DNA from: Bacteroidales bacterium WCE2008 | GTDB lineage: Bacteria > Bacteroidota > Bacteroidia > Bacteroidales > UBA932 | DNA length: 64,000 nucleotides | Assembly (NCBI GenBank): GCA_900167925.1 | Contig: FUZM01000004.1 | Location: 124,001 to 188,000 of the forward strand | Reading direction: 5' to 3' | Part shown: piece by piece, positions 25,612 to 34,625 of the stretch | How the letters are laid out: each line of letters begins with the position of its first letter | Numbering within the stretch: the stretch's first letter is position 1 | Notes under the pieces: model-generated | Databases searched by the model: none | Told to the model about the DNA's origin: nothing | The model's input: the letters and a program-made list of their open reading frames with translations, nothing else | Program-made: the position numbers and the translations under genes

Positions 25612-26645
25612 ATAAGGCAGATATTGGCCTCAAGACACTTCTGTCGCATCTCGTCAGGCCAGATACAGCTCTGGATCTCCCCGACATGAGCCTTACGCAG
25701 AAGGAACATGCAGAGTCGCGACTGGCCGATACCTCCGCCGATAGTATAAGGCAGCTCAGAAGCAAGCAGCCTCTTATGGAAATACAAGTCCTTCTTCCAC
25801 TCCTGGCCGCGCTCGGCAAGCTGGCGGAGCATAGCCTCCTCGTCCACGCGGATACCCATGCTGGATACCTCGAAAGCGCAACCCAGAATCCTGTTCCAGA
25901 GAAGAATGTCTCCATTCAGGCCGAAATAGCCGTCAGAGTTAGGAGTACTCCAGTCATCATAGTCCGCGGCCCTGCCGTCATGGATGCTGCCGTCGGACAG
26001 CTTGCCGCCGATGCCCATTACAAAGACAGCCCCATATTTCTCGGCGATGGCATTCTCCCTCTCTTTCGGAGTCAAGTCCGGATACATCTTCAGAAGCTCC
26101 TCGGAATGGACAAAAAATATATCCTCGGGAAGCTCAGGAACAAGCTGCGGAAACTCCACATATAGTTTGTTCTCTGTAACCTTTATGGCCTCATAGATGC
26201 GGCGGACAGTCTTTTTAAGAAAATCCAGGTTACGGTCCTCCTTACGGATGACCTTCTCCCAGTCCCACTGGTCCACATATATCGAATGGAGATTGTCGAG
26301 TTCCTCGTCCGGACGAAGCGCATTCATGTCGGTATAAAGTCCCCTGCCCGGCTCGATTCCGAGCTCGGCGAGCTTCAGCCTCTTCCACTTTGCAAGAGAA
26401 TGCACGACCTCCGCAGGACGGTCATCCATGTCCTTTATGGGGAAACGGACAGGACGCTCTACTCCGTTGAGATCATCATTGATACCGGTACCCGTCAGCA
26501 CGACCATGGGGGCGGTCACGCGCAGAAGCGCGAGCTGGGCGGAAAGGTTGATCTGGAACATGTCCTTTACGGACTTGATAGCCTTTTCGGTGTTCTCTAC
26601 AGAACCAAGGAGGTTCTTGTAGTTCTCGGGAAGAAAAAGTGACAT
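25608..26645 (-). CDS. asnA: Aspartate-ammonia ligase
   Basis: The 345-aa protein is the class II-tRNA-synthetase-like asparagine synthetase AsnA, which makes asparagine from aspartate, ammonia and ATP (AMP-forming) in the cytoplasm. Recognisable segments are VTAPMVVLTGTGINDDLNG, HSIYVDQWDWEKVI, the aspartate-binding NSDGYFGLNGDILLWN and the C-terminal GGGIGQSRLCMFLL motif 3. Length is close to the usual 330-345. It is preceded by a terminator for the upstream tRNA-Arg, so it must have its own promoter, which I cannot place with confidence. Confidence 0.95.
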   Translation of the reverse strand: MSLFLPENYKNLLGSVENTEKAIKSVKDMFQINLSAQLALLRVTAPMVVLTGTGINDDLNGVERPVRFPIKDMDDRPAEVVHSLAKWKRLKLAELGIEPGRGLYTDMNALRPDEELDNLHSIYVDQWDWEKVIRKEDRNLDFLKKTVRRIYEAIKVTENKLYVEFPQLVPELPEDIFFVHSEELLKMYPDLTPKERENAIAEKYGAVFVMGIGGKLSDGSIHDGRAADYDDWSTPNSDGYFGLNGDILLWNRILGCAFEVSSMGIRVDEEAMLRQLAERGQEWKKDLYFHKRLLASELPYTIGGGIGQSRLCMFLLRKAHVGEIQSCIWPDEMRQKCLEANICLI

Positions 26646-26667
26646 ATCTGTTAAATGTTAAGTTCGC

Positions 26668-26701
26668 AAAAACAGCAGACACCTTTTACTGATGCCTGCT
26701 G
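26668..26701 (-). terminator. Terminator of the rpmF/tRNA-Arg transcript
   Basis: On the minus strand CAGCAG (complement of 26696-26701) pairs with CTGCTG (complement of 26673-26678) across an imperfect stem, followed by TTTTT (26668-26672). It lies just past tRNA-Arg and 23 bases before the asnA start. Confidence 0.6.
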
Positions 26702-26706
26702 CTTTG

Positions 26707-26778
26707 TAGCCCGACGTGGAATCGAACCACGATTTAAGGTTTAGGAAACCTCCGTTCTATCCGTTGAACTATCGGGCC
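26707..26778 (-). tRNA. tRNA-Arg (anticodon CCT)
   Basis: The minus strand folds as a cloverleaf: acceptor GGCCCGA/TCGGGCT, D arm GTTC-AACGGATA-GAAC, anticodon stem GAGGT/ACCTT with loop TTCCTAA (CCT), T arm GTGGT-TCGATTC with its partner strand, discriminator A. It lies 36 bases after rpmF. Confidence 0.92.
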
Positions 26779-26814
26779 GTCCTCCGGACAAATGCCCGGT
26801 AATTCATTGAGGGA

Positions 26815-26997
26815 CTATTCCTCGCCCTTTACAATGATCTGACGTCCACGGTAATAACCGCACTCAGGGCATACTCTGTGGTAGATTACTGTTGCACCAC
26901 AGTTAGGGCAGGTTGCGAGTGTAGGAACTGCAGCGTGATCGTGAGTTCTCCTCTTATCCCTTCTCTGCTTTGAAAGTTTATGTTTCGGATGTGCCAT
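26815..26997 (-). CDS. rpmF: Ribosomal protein L32
   Basis: The 60-aa protein starts MAHPKHKLSKQRRDKRRTHD, the usual basic L32 opening, and carries two CxxC pairs (CPNCG, CPECG) that form a zinc ribbon; this is the zinc-binding form. It is part of the large ribosomal subunit. It follows the yceD gene by 24 bases, the standard yceD-rpmF pairing, and is followed by tRNA-Arg. Confidence 0.97.
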   Translation of the reverse strand: MAHPKHKLSKQRRDKRRTHDHAAVPTLATCPNCGATVIYHRVCPECGYYRGRQIIVKGEE

Positions 26998-27021
26998 TAT
27001 TAATAAATTTTAAATTATTAT

Positions 27022-27546
27022 CTAATTATCAAACAACCCCTTAAGTGCTGCGAAAGGGTTGTTGTCAGTCCCATGCTCCTGCGACTCTCCAGATTCCTGC
27101 GACAAATACTTCATCGCCTCGGGATTACAACTGCCGTCCTCATGGACATGGTGCATCGGGACGGCAAGACAAGCATAGTCATATACTGTCTGACTAAGGT
27201 CTATGCTTTCCGGCTCCCCCTGAAGATAGATTATCTCGCGGCCGTTCTCCGAGGACTCGGCCCCGTCCGGCTCATCTCCGAACTTCACCGTAAGCGGCAC
27301 AAGCTCATCGACTTCTATCTCAAGGTCTTCCAGGCATCTGTCGCACTGTACCGTAACGCTGCCTCCGAGTCTCAAGTCAACTCCGAGATACGTTCCGGAC
27401 TTCTCGACGATAGCTTCTACTGAAAGGTCGGCATCCAGAATATCTGAATTGTCAAATTCTGCAAAGAACTCTTTCCCCGCCTGCCAGGAAAAACGGGTTT
27501 TTCCGGCCGGCAATCCATTTAAGGGGATGATCATCATAGCGTTCAT
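27022..27546 (-). CDS. yceD: YceD/DUF177 family protein
   Basis: The 174-aa protein has the DUF177 core: VTVQCDRCLEDLEIEVDE with the CxxC pair, followed by the acidic DLSQTVYDYACLAVPMHHVH helix. DUF177 proteins are linked to 23S rRNA or large-subunit maturation and are almost always encoded directly upstream of rpmF, as here. Start 27546 (MNAMMII) is 26 bases after a TACCTTTG box; the Met two or three codons in would serve equally. Confidence 0.9.
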   Translation of the reverse strand: MNAMMIIPLNGLPAGKTRFSWQAGKEFFAEFDNSDILDADLSVEAIVEKSGTYLGVDLRLGGSVTVQCDRCLEDLEIEVDELVPLTVKFGDEPDGAESSENGREIIYLQGEPESIDLSQTVYDYACLAVPMHHVHEDGSCNPEAMKYLSQESGESQEHGTDNNPFAALKGLFDN

Positions 27547-27572
27547 GACCTATAAACAGATTAAAAGGGTTG

Positions 27573-27602
27573 CAAAGGTAAGAAAAATTTTTGTATTTTC
27601 AA
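27573..27602 (-). promoter_or_regulatory. Promoter of yceD-rpmF-tRNA-Arg
   Basis: On the minus strand TTG (27600-27602), 19 bases, TACCTTTG (27573-27580). Confidence 0.65.
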
Positions 27603-27616
27603 TCCTTCTGAAGAAA

Positions 27617-29422
27617 TTATGCGTCCTCGCTATCGCTTTTTTTCTTTCTATCAAGAGGATCGAGCAGTATTTTGCGGATTCTCATGAAGTGAGGAGTAAT
27701 CTCGACCATTTCATCCTCCTGGATATATTCAAGAGCTTCCTCGAGAGAGAACTTGATAGCCGGAGGAAGAATAATCTTCTCGTCGCTACCTGCAGCGCGG
27801 ACGTTGGTCAGCTTCTTGGTCTTGCAGATATTGACATTGAGGTCGCGCTCCCTGGTATGCTCTCCGACAACCATTCCGCCATAGATCTCCTCGCCCGGCT
27901 CTACAAAGAACTTACCCCTGTCGAGGAGCTTGTTCATAGAATAAGCGACAGCCTCGCCGGTCTCGAGAGAAACGAGGGAACCATTGTTCCTGCGCTCGAT
28001 CTCGCCCTTGTACGGCTGATACTCCTTGAAACGGTGCGCAATCACAGCCTCGCCCTGAGTGGCGGTAAGCATGTTACTACGCAGTCCCATCATACCGCGG
28101 GTCGGGATGTCGAACTCGAGAAGCGTCCTGTCGCCGCGCGGCTCCATGCGCAGAAGCGCGCCCTTGCGGCGGGTCGCGATCTCGATCGCAGTGCCCACGA
28201 ACGCCTCCGGAACCTCGATCGAGAGCTCCTCGATAGGCTCGCAGCGCTGGCCGTTGATAGTCTTGTCAAGGACCTTAGGCTGGCCGACCTGAAGCTCGAA
28301 GCCCTCGCGGCGCATTGTCTCGATGAGCACCGAGAGATGCAGCACGCCACGGCCATAGACGATGAACGAATCGGCATTCTGGCCCGGCTTGACGCGGAGA
28401 GCAAGGTTCTTCTCAAGCTCCTTGTCGAGACGGTCCTTTATATGTCTTGAAGTAACGAACTTTCCATCTCTTCCGAAGAACGGAGAGTTATTGATGGTAA
28501 AGAGCATGCTCATCGTAGGCTCGTCGATGGAGATTGGCGGAAGAGCCTCCGGATTCTCGAAATCAGCGATTGTATCACCGATCTCGAAACCCTCGACGCC
28601 GACTACGGCGCAGATATCTCCATTCTTGACCTCGTCGACATTCTTCTTTCCGAGACCGTCGAACACCATGAGCTGCTTGATCTTCTGCTTCTCCACAACA
28701 TCATACCTCTTGCAGAGGCTGATGCTCATGCCAGTCTTGAGGGTACCCCTGGTCACGCGGCCGACAGCGATACGGCCGACATAAGGAGAATACTCCAGAG
28801 AAGAGATAAGCATCTGAGGAGTACCGTCGTTCTCTGCCGGAGCAGGGATTACTTCAAGAATAGCATCGAGAAGGGCGGTGATATCGGTGGTAGGCTTCTT
28901 CCAGTCCTCGCTCATCCAGCCCTGCTTTGCACTTCCGTAGATCGTCTTGAAATCGAGCTGGTCCTCGGTAGCGTTAAGGGCGAACATGAGGTCGAACACC
29001 TCCTCCTGAACCTCGTCAGGACGGCAGTTCGGCTTGTCCACCTTATTGACTACGACGATAGGTTTCTTGCCCATCTCGATAGCTTTGTTGAGCACGAACC
29101 TGGTCTGAGGCATGCAGCCCTCGAATGCATCCACAAGGAGAAGCACACCGTCGGCCATATTGAGCACACGCTCGACCTCGCCTCCGAAGTCGCTATGCCC
29201 CGGAGTATCTATAATATTGATTTTTACACCTTTATATTCAACTGACACATTCTTTGCCAGGATGGTAATACCTCTTTCCCTTTCGAGGTCATTGTTGTCA
29301 AGGATGAGTTCGCCAAGGTTCTCCGGCTTACGCACCAGATTGGCCTGATATATCATCCTGTCCACGAGCGTCGTCTTGCCGTGGTCAACATGCGCGATGA
29401 TCGCAATGTTCCTTACTTCCAT
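27617..29422 (-). CDS. typA: Ribosome-associated GTPase TypA/BipA
   Basis: The 601-aa protein has the translational GTPase G domain ([11 protein letters not shown]-loop, ERERGITI switch [19 protein letters not shown]), then the EF-G-like beta barrel, and the TypA-specific C-terminal domain ([21 protein letters not shown]). TypA binds 70S ribosomes and aids large-subunit assembly under stress or cold. Length is as usual. It is divergent to guaA, and its TAATTTTG box lies at 29446-29453. Confidence 0.97.
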   Translation of the reverse strand: MEVRNIAIIAHVDHGKTTLVDRMIYQANLVRKPENLGELILDNNDLERERGITILAKNVSVEYKGVKINIIDTPGHSDFGGEVERVLNMADGVLLLVDAFEGCMPQTRFVLNKAIEMGKKPIVVVNKVDKPNCRPDEVQEEVFDLMFALNATEDQLDFKTIYGSAKQGWMSEDWKKPTTDITALLDAILEVIPAPAENDGTPQMLISSLEYSPYVGRIAVGRVTRGTLKTGMSISLCKRYDVVEKQKIKQLMVFDGLGKKNVDEVKNGDICAVVGVEGFEIGDTIADFENPEALPPISIDEPTMSMLFTINNSPFFGRDGKFVTSRHIKDRLDKELEKNLALRVKPGQNADSFIVYGRGVLHLSVLIETMRREGFELQVGQPKVLDKTINGQRCEPIEELSIEVPEAFVGTAIEIATRRKGALLRMEPRGDRTLLEFDIPTRGMMGLRSNMLTATQGEAVIAHRFKEYQPYKGEIERRNNGSLVSLETGEAVAYSMNKLLDRGKFFVEPGEEIYGGMVVGEHTRERDLNVNICKTKKLTNVRAAGSDEKIILPPAIKFSLEEALEYIQEDEMVEITPHFMRIRKILLDPLDRKKKSDSEDA

Positions 29423-29445
29423 ACTACATTTTCTAAAATATCTGG

Positions 29446-29494
29446 CAAAATTACAGAATTCTCAAGATATTATGAACTTTTTGTTGTATTTTTG
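29446..29494. promoter_or_regulatory. Divergent -7 boxes of typA and guaA
   Basis: Minus strand TAATTTTG at 29446-29453 (24 bases from the typA ATG) and plus strand TATTTTTG at 29487-29494 (18 bases before the guaA ATG at 29513). No clear -33 elements. Confidence 0.55.
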
Positions 29495-29512
29495 CGTCTC
29501 AAACCAAATAAT

Positions 29513-31096
29513 ATGACAGAAAGAATTCTCATTCTTGATTCCGGTTCGCAGGTAACTCAGCTAATCGGCCGAAGGCTCAGAGAGCTCGGTGTCTACTGCG
29601 AAATCTACCCTTACAACAAGATCCCGTCTATTGACGGAACGGTCAAAGGAGTCATTCTCTCCGGCAGTCCATGTTCAGTCCGCGACGCAAACGCCCCGCA
29701 GCTGGAGCTCAGCGGCATCAAAGGCAAACTCCCGATCCTCGGCATCTGCTACGGCGCCCAGTATCTGGCCCATAAATTCGGCGGCCGCGTAGAAGGATCC
29801 ATCGCCAGGGAATACGGCCGCGCAATGCTCGACGTCGTCAAGCCGGACTCCCCTCTCCTCAAAGGAGTAGCCCTGCACTCGCAGGTATGGATGTCCCACG
29901 GCGACACGATCTCAGCCCTTCCTGACGGAGGCGAGGTCATCGCATCCACCGCCGACGTAGTCAACGCAGCCTTCCACATCGCAGGCGAGCAGACCTACGC
30001 AGTGCAGTTCCACCCGGAAGTCTTCCATACAGTCGAAGGCTCAAAGATTCTCGAGAACTTCTCGATCGGCATCTGCGGCTGCAAGGCCGACTGGACCCCG
30101 GCATCATTCATCGAGACCACGGTAGCAAGCCTTCGCGACCAGCTCGGAGACGACAAGGTCATCCTCGGACTCAGCGGCGGAGTCGATTCGACCGTCGCAG
30201 CAGTTCTGCTCAACAAGGCCATCGGCCACAACCTGACCTGTATCTTCGTCAACAACGGACTACTCAGAAAGAATGAATTCGAGGACGTCATGGCCTCATA
30301 CCAGGACATGGGTCTGAATGTCATCGGAGCCGACGCATCGGCCGAGTTCTTGAAAGAGCTCGCAGGAGTGACTGAGCCGGAGGCAAAGAGAAAGATCATA
30401 GGACGTCTCTTCGTGGAGACATTCGACAAATACGCAAAGACCATCGAAAACGCCCGCTGGCTTGCCCAGGGCACCATATATCCGGATGTCATCGAGTCCG
30501 CCGGCATCGCAGGCATCGCCTCCAAGATCAAGTCCCACCACAACGTGGGCGGTCTGCCGGAGAAGATGAACCTCAAGATCGTCGAGCCGCTCAAGATGCT
30601 CTTCAAGGACGAAGTCCGCAGAGTCGGCCGCGCCCTCGGCATCAAGGAAGAGCTCGTCGGCCGCCACCCGTTCCCGGGACCGTCACTCGCCATCAGGATC
30701 ATCGGAGACATCACCGAAGAGAAGCTCCGCATACTCCGCGAGGCTGACGACATCTACATCAAAGGCCTGCGCAACTACGACTGCAGCGCCCTCGATTTCC
30801 CTTCGGCATCCGATCCGAGAGTCAAGGCTACCAACCTCTACGATGCCATCTGGCAGGCAGGAGTCATACTTCTTCCGGTCAAGAGCGTAGGAGTCATGGG
30901 AGACGAAAGGACATATGAGAACCCTGTAGCCCTGCGCGCCGTCGTATCGACCGACGCGATGACCGCAGACTGGTTCCACTTCCCTTACGACTTCCTCGAA
31001 AAGGTAAGCAACGATATCATCAACAAGGTACGCGGCGTCAACAGAGTAGTCTACGACATCAGCTCCAAACCGCCTGCAACAATCGAGTGGGAGTAA
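29513..31096 (+). CDS. guaA: GMP synthase (glutamine-hydrolysing)
   Basis: The 527-aa protein has the class I glutamine amidotransferase half with nucleophile Cys79 (LGICYGAQ) and the His-Glu pair in [10 protein letters not shown], then the ATP pyrophosphatase half ([12 protein letters not shown]) and the GMP-synthase C-terminal dimerisation domain ending KPPATIEWE. It converts XMP to GMP in purine synthesis. Start 29513 is set by the promoter box; an upstream in-frame ATG would lie within typA. Confidence 0.97.
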   Translation: MTERILILDSGSQVTQLIGRRLRELGVYCEIYPYNKIPSIDGTVKGVILSGSPCSVRDANAPQLELSGIKGKLPILGICYGAQYLAHKFGGRVEGSIAREYGRAMLDVVKPDSPLLKGVALHSQVWMSHGDTISALPDGGEVIASTADVVNAAFHIAGEQTYAVQFHPEVFHTVEGSKILENFSIGICGCKADWTPASFIETTVASLRDQLGDDKVILGLSGGVDSTVAAVLLNKAIGHNLTCIFVNNGLLRKNEFEDVMASYQDMGLNVIGADASAEFLKELAGVTEPEAKRKIIGRLFVETFDKYAKTIENARWLAQGTIYPDVIESAGIAGIASKIKSHHNVGGLPEKMNLKIVEPLKMLFKDEVRRVGRALGIKEELVGRHPFPGPSLAIRIIGDITEEKLRILREADDIYIKGLRNYDCSALDFPSASDPRVKATNLYDAIWQAGVILLPVKSVGVMGDERTYENPVALRAVVSTDAMTADWFHFPYDFLEKVSNDIINKVRGVNRVVYDISSKPPATIEWE

Positions 31097-31099
31097 TTC

Positions 31100-32026
31100 C
31101 TACCAGCCTTTGGAGATGTTGGCGGCGATGCCTTCCACAACACGGGCACGGGCCTCGGCGCTTCCCCAGCCGATATGCGGAGTAAAACGCAATCTCTCGG
31201 GATGCGAGACATGGAGATAAGGATGATCCTCCGGAAGAGGTTCCGTCACAAAGACATCGATAGCCGCACCAGCAATAGAGCCTTCGTCAACTGCATTGGC
31301 GAGGGCTTTTTCGTCCACGATACCCCCGCGGCCCATGTTCACCAGGAACGCCGTCGGCTTCATCTCCGCCAGCTCCGCCTTTCCGATCAACCCGGCAGTC
31401 TTCTCTGTCATGGGCGCATGGATGCTGACCACGTCGGAACGGCGCAGCAGCTCCTCCAATGATACAGGTTCATATTTACCCGCAGCCTTGCGGCCGGTAG
31501 TGGAATAATACAGCACCTTCATCTTGAAGGCCTCGGCAAGCTCGGCCACGCGGCCTCCGATCGCGCCCATCCCGATGATGCCGATGGTCTTTCCGGCCAT
31601 CTCGATAAACGGAGTGAACACATCCGTAAGCACCTTGCTGCGCGAATACGCCCCGGACTTGACGGCAGCATCGAAATATGGTGCATTCCCCATCAGGGAA
31701 AGAATATGCATGAACGTAGTCTGGGCGACGCTGTCGGTAGAATAGCCCACCACGTTGCGGACCTTGATGCCGCGTTCTTCGCAGGCCTTGATGTCGATAT
31801 TGTTCATGCCGGTCCCGGACTCGCAGACCAGCTTAAGGTTCGGAGCAACATCCAGGAGGGATGCCGGCACCTTCGTCTTGTTGACTATCAGGACGTCGCA
31901 GTCGCCGACTCTTTCGAGAGCTTCCTGCGGGGTCGAGTCACCATATGCGACAAATTCTCCGAGAGCCTCGATCGGGGCGAATGAACCTGCGCCTATGGTC
32001 AGCGCATCCAGAAATACTATTTTCAT
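31100..32026 (-). CDS. D-2-hydroxyacid dehydrogenase, copy B
   Basis: The 308-aa protein has the D-isomer-specific 2-hydroxyacid dehydrogenase fold: Rossmann motif GIIGMGAIGGRVAE near residue 150, catalytic Arg in NMGRGGIVDE, Glu in DVFVTEPLP and His in FTPHIGWGS. It reduces a 2-keto acid (or oxidises the D-hydroxy acid) with NAD(H); candidates are hydroxypyruvate, glycerate or lactate. It starts inside the stop of copy A (ATGA overlap at 32023-32026), and both copies have 308 residues and the same start, so they arose by tandem duplication. It converges on guaA with a three-base gap. Confidence 0.9.
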   Translation of the reverse strand: MKIVFLDALTIGAGSFAPIEALGEFVAYGDSTPQEALERVGDCDVLIVNKTKVPASLLDVAPNLKLVCESGTGMNNIDIKACEERGIKVRNVVGYSTDSVAQTTFMHILSLMGNAPYFDAAVKSGAYSRSKVLTDVFTPFIEMAGKTIGIIGMGAIGGRVAELAEAFKMKVLYYSTTGRKAAGKYEPVSLEELLRRSDVVSIHAPMTEKTAGLIGKAELAEMKPTAFLVNMGRGGIVDEKALANAVDEGSIAGAAIDVFVTEPLPEDHPYLHVSHPERLRFTPHIGWGSAEARARVVEGIAANISKGW

Positions 32027-32949
32027 AATCCTTTGGCGATATTATCGGCTATCATGTCCGCAAGTCTCTGGCGGGCCTCGATGCTGGCCCACGCAGTATG
32101 AGGAGTGAACCTGAGTTTCTCAGGATGGGCGGTATGCAGCAGCGGGCTGTCTGCCGGCAGCGGCTCCTTGACGAACACGTCCAGCGCAGCGCCGCCGATG
32201 GCATCCCGGTCGATCGCATCAGCCAGGTCGGCCTCATTCACTATGCCGCCGCGTCCCATGTTTATGATGACTGCAGTCTTTTTCATTCTGCTCAGCTCGG
32301 CGGCCCCGATCAGACCGTCGGTCCTCTCGTTGAGAGGCGCATGGACGCTGATCACGTCGGAGATGCTCATGAGCTCATCCAGCGGCAGCGAAGGATAGTC
32401 CTTGCAGTGGGATGTCCCCGAAGTGGAATAATAGACGACCTTCATGCCGAAGGCCTCGGCGATGCGGGCGACCTTTGTGCCTATGTTGCCCATGCCTACG
32501 ATGCCGATGGTCTTGCCGGCGATCTCGGCGAAATGGTCGGAAGGGTCGGTGAAGATCGGGAAAGCGGAATAGGCCCCAGACTTGACTACGTTGTCATAGT
32601 ACGGGCCGCCGCCGAGGAGCGAAAGCATGTGCATGAATGTAATCTGGACGACGCTGTCGGTGGAATATCCGGCGACATTCCTCACGGGGATTCCGCGCTC
32701 TTCGCAGGCTTTCAGGTCAATGTTGTTGACGCCCGTGGCCGCCTCGCAGACGAGCTTCAGCTTCGGCGCCGCCTCGATCAGTTCGCGGGTCACCTTTATC
32801 TTGTTGATGATCAGGACGTCGCAGTCTCCTACTCTTTCAAGGGCTTCCTCCGGGGTCGAGGTCGGGTAGCAGACCAATTCGCCCTGCCTTCTTATCTTTT
32901 CAAGGCTCACATTGCCCATCGTAGATGCATCCAGAAATACTATCTTCAT
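32023..32949 (-). CDS. D-2-hydroxyacid dehydrogenase, copy A
   Basis: The 308-aa protein is the upstream paralogue of copy B: Rossmann motif GIVGMGNIGTKVAR, catalytic Arg in NMGRGGIVNE, Glu in DVFVKEPLP, His in FTPHTAWAS. The two share most motifs but differ through the substrate-binding domain, so they are not a recent copy. It is the first gene of the pair; its upstream region is the 15-unit repeat array, with the first unit 100 bases from the ATG. No standard -7 box is obvious between them. Confidence 0.9.
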   Translation of the reverse strand: MKIVFLDASTMGNVSLEKIRRQGELVCYPTSTPEEALERVGDCDVLIINKIKVTRELIEAAPKLKLVCEAATGVNNIDLKACEERGIPVRNVAGYSTDSVVQITFMHMLSLLGGGPYYDNVVKSGAYSAFPIFTDPSDHFAEIAGKTIGIVGMGNIGTKVARIAEAFGMKVVYYSTSGTSHCKDYPSLPLDELMSISDVISVHAPLNERTDGLIGAAELSRMKKTAVIINMGRGGIVNEADLADAIDRDAIGGAALDVFVKEPLPADSPLLHTAHPEKLRFTPHTAWASIEARQRLADMIADNIAKGL

Positions 32950-33050
32950 ATTCTATCGGTTTAACCTCCGCTAAAATACACATTTTTTCCGACATACCCC
33001 GGGGCCGGCCTTTCCGGTTTTCCGGCTGCCGTCCCCGGCCCGGCCCCTTG

Positions 33051-34210
33051 CTGAGGGGGCAGCACAATGCCCTGCACGCATCTCTGTGGCACTTCCCTGC
33101 ACCCTCAGCAGCCGAAATACTGGGTTGAGGGGGCGGCACAATGCGCTGCACGCACTTCTGTGGCACTTCCCTGCACCCTCAGCGGCCGAAACACAGGGTT
33201 GAGGGGGCAACACATTGCCCTGCACGTACTTCTGTGGCACTTCCCTGCACCCTCAGCTGCCCAAATACCGGGTTGAGGGGGCAGCACAATGCTCTGCACG
33301 CATCTCTGTGGCACACTCCTGTACCCTCAGCACACCCACTCTCTTGCTTCCACAGCGGCCTAAATACTGGGTTGAGGGGGCAGCACAATGCCCTGCACGC
33401 ATCTCTGTGGCACTTCTCTGCACCCTCAGCTGCCGAAAAACCGGGTTGAGGGGGCGGCACAATGCCCTGCACGCATCTCTGTGGCACTTCCCTGCACCCT
33501 CAGCTGCCGAAACACTGGGTTGAGGGGGCAGCACAATGCCCTGCACGCACCTCTGTGGCACTTCTCTGCACCCTCAGCTGCCGAAATCCCAGGTTGAGGG
33601 GGCAACACATTGCCCTGCACGCATCTCTGCGGCACATCCCTGCACCATCAGCGGCCGAAAAACCGGGTTGAGGGGGCGGCACATAGCCCTGCACGCACCT
33701 CTGTGGCATTTCCCTGCACCCTCAGCGGCCGAAATACCAGGTTGAGGGGGCAGCACTATGCCATGCACGCATCTCTGCGGCACTTATCTGCACCATCAGC
33801 TGCCGAAATACTGGGTTGAGGGGGCAACACATTGCCCTGCACGCACCTCTGCGGCACTTCCCTGCACCCTCAGATCGCCCACTCTCTTGCTTCCACAGCT
33901 GCCGAAATACAGGGTTGAGGGGGCAGCACATTGCCCTGCACGCACCTCTGTGGCACACTCCTGCACCCTCAGCGGCCGAAATACTGGGTCGAGGGGGCAG
34001 CAACATGCCCTGCACGCACCTCTGTGGCACTTCCCTGCACCCTCAGCTGCCGAAATACAGGGTTGAGGGGGCAGCAACATGCCCTGCACGCACTTCTGTG
34101 GCACACTCCTGCACCCTCAGCTGCCCAAACACTGGGTTGAGGGGGCAGCAACATGCCCTGCACGTACTTCTGTGGCACACTCCTGCACCCTCAACCGTCG
34201 GAATAACGGA
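33051..34210. repeat. 74-bp tandem repeat array 2, fifteen units
   Basis: Unit starts are 33051, 33125, 33199, 33273, 33372, 33446, 33520, 33594, 33668, 33742, 33816, 33915, 33989, 34063 and 34137. The period is exactly 74 except for two 99-base units (from 33273 and 33816) that carry a 25-base insert CCCACTCTCTTGCTTCCACAG. Each unit is TTGAGGGGGCAGCA, a variable core, CACTTCCCTGCACCCTCA (or CACACTCC...), then a spacer of GCNGCCGAAATACTGGG type. Unit ends are inverted repeats. Unit frame and both ends match array 1, about 9.7 kb away, but the spacer is the reverse complement of array 1 spacers. Nothing suggests coding or CRISPR function. Confidence 0.93.
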
Positions 34211-34345
34211 TTATTGGGGAAGAAATAGGCGGAGGACGGAGGAGGAGGTATGAGGAAATGGAGGGGCAGGAATCGGGACAGGAATATGGGCAGGAAAGAG
34301 ATAGCGAAGGAAATAAGAGAAATAGAAGGAGGTAGTAGGAGGAGT

Positions 34346-34411
34346 GGGAAAGGGAAAGGGAAAGGGAAAGGGAAAGGGAAAGGGAAAGGGAAAGGGAAAG
34401 GGAAAGGGAAA
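34346..34411. repeat. (GGGAAA)11 microsatellite in a purine tract
   Basis: Eleven exact copies of GGGAAA. They lie within about 290 bases (34207-34500) in which the plus strand is almost only A and G, directly after array 2 and before the Hsp20 terminator. No gene is visible. Such tracts can form triplex (H-DNA) and are prone to slippage. Confidence 0.95.
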
Positions 34412-34489
34412 GAGATAGAGATAGAGAGGAACAGGAATAGGAGGAGGAAAGAAAAGTAGAGGGAAAGAGAAAGAGAGGGCTGAGGAAAG

Positions 34490-34521
34490 AAAAAAGAGGC
34501 GCACCGTTTGGGGTGCGTCTC
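34490..34521 (-). terminator. Terminator of the Hsp20 gene
   Basis: On the minus strand GAGACGCACC pairs with GGTGCGCCTC (34496-34505 and 34512-34521, one mismatch), followed by a run of Ts (34490-34495). It lies about 100 bases past the Hsp20 stop; the stretch between holds degenerate GACCGGCT repeats. Confidence 0.75.
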
Positions 34522-34625
34522 TGAAAATCCTAGGTGCCGACTGACCGGCTCACCGACCGGCTGACTGACTGGCTAACCGGATGACCGGATACCCGATCGG
34601 GCCGGGTAGGTCGGGCAAAAAATCC

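Noticed and set aside
22837-34210. The two repeat arrays as CRISPR arrays
   Set aside because: The 17-18 base spacers are near-identical between units instead of unique, the 56-base blocks are far longer than CRISPR repeats, and no cas genes lie in the window.
22837-34210. Overlapping 69-145 codon open frames on both strands of the arrays
   Set aside because: They arise from the repeat period leaving phases without stops, occur on both strands at once, and lack starts or composition of real proteins.
34250-34504. Lys/Gly-rich or Phe/Pro-rich frames across the GGGAAA tract
   Set aside because: They are translations of a microsatellite; no start context or promoter supports them.
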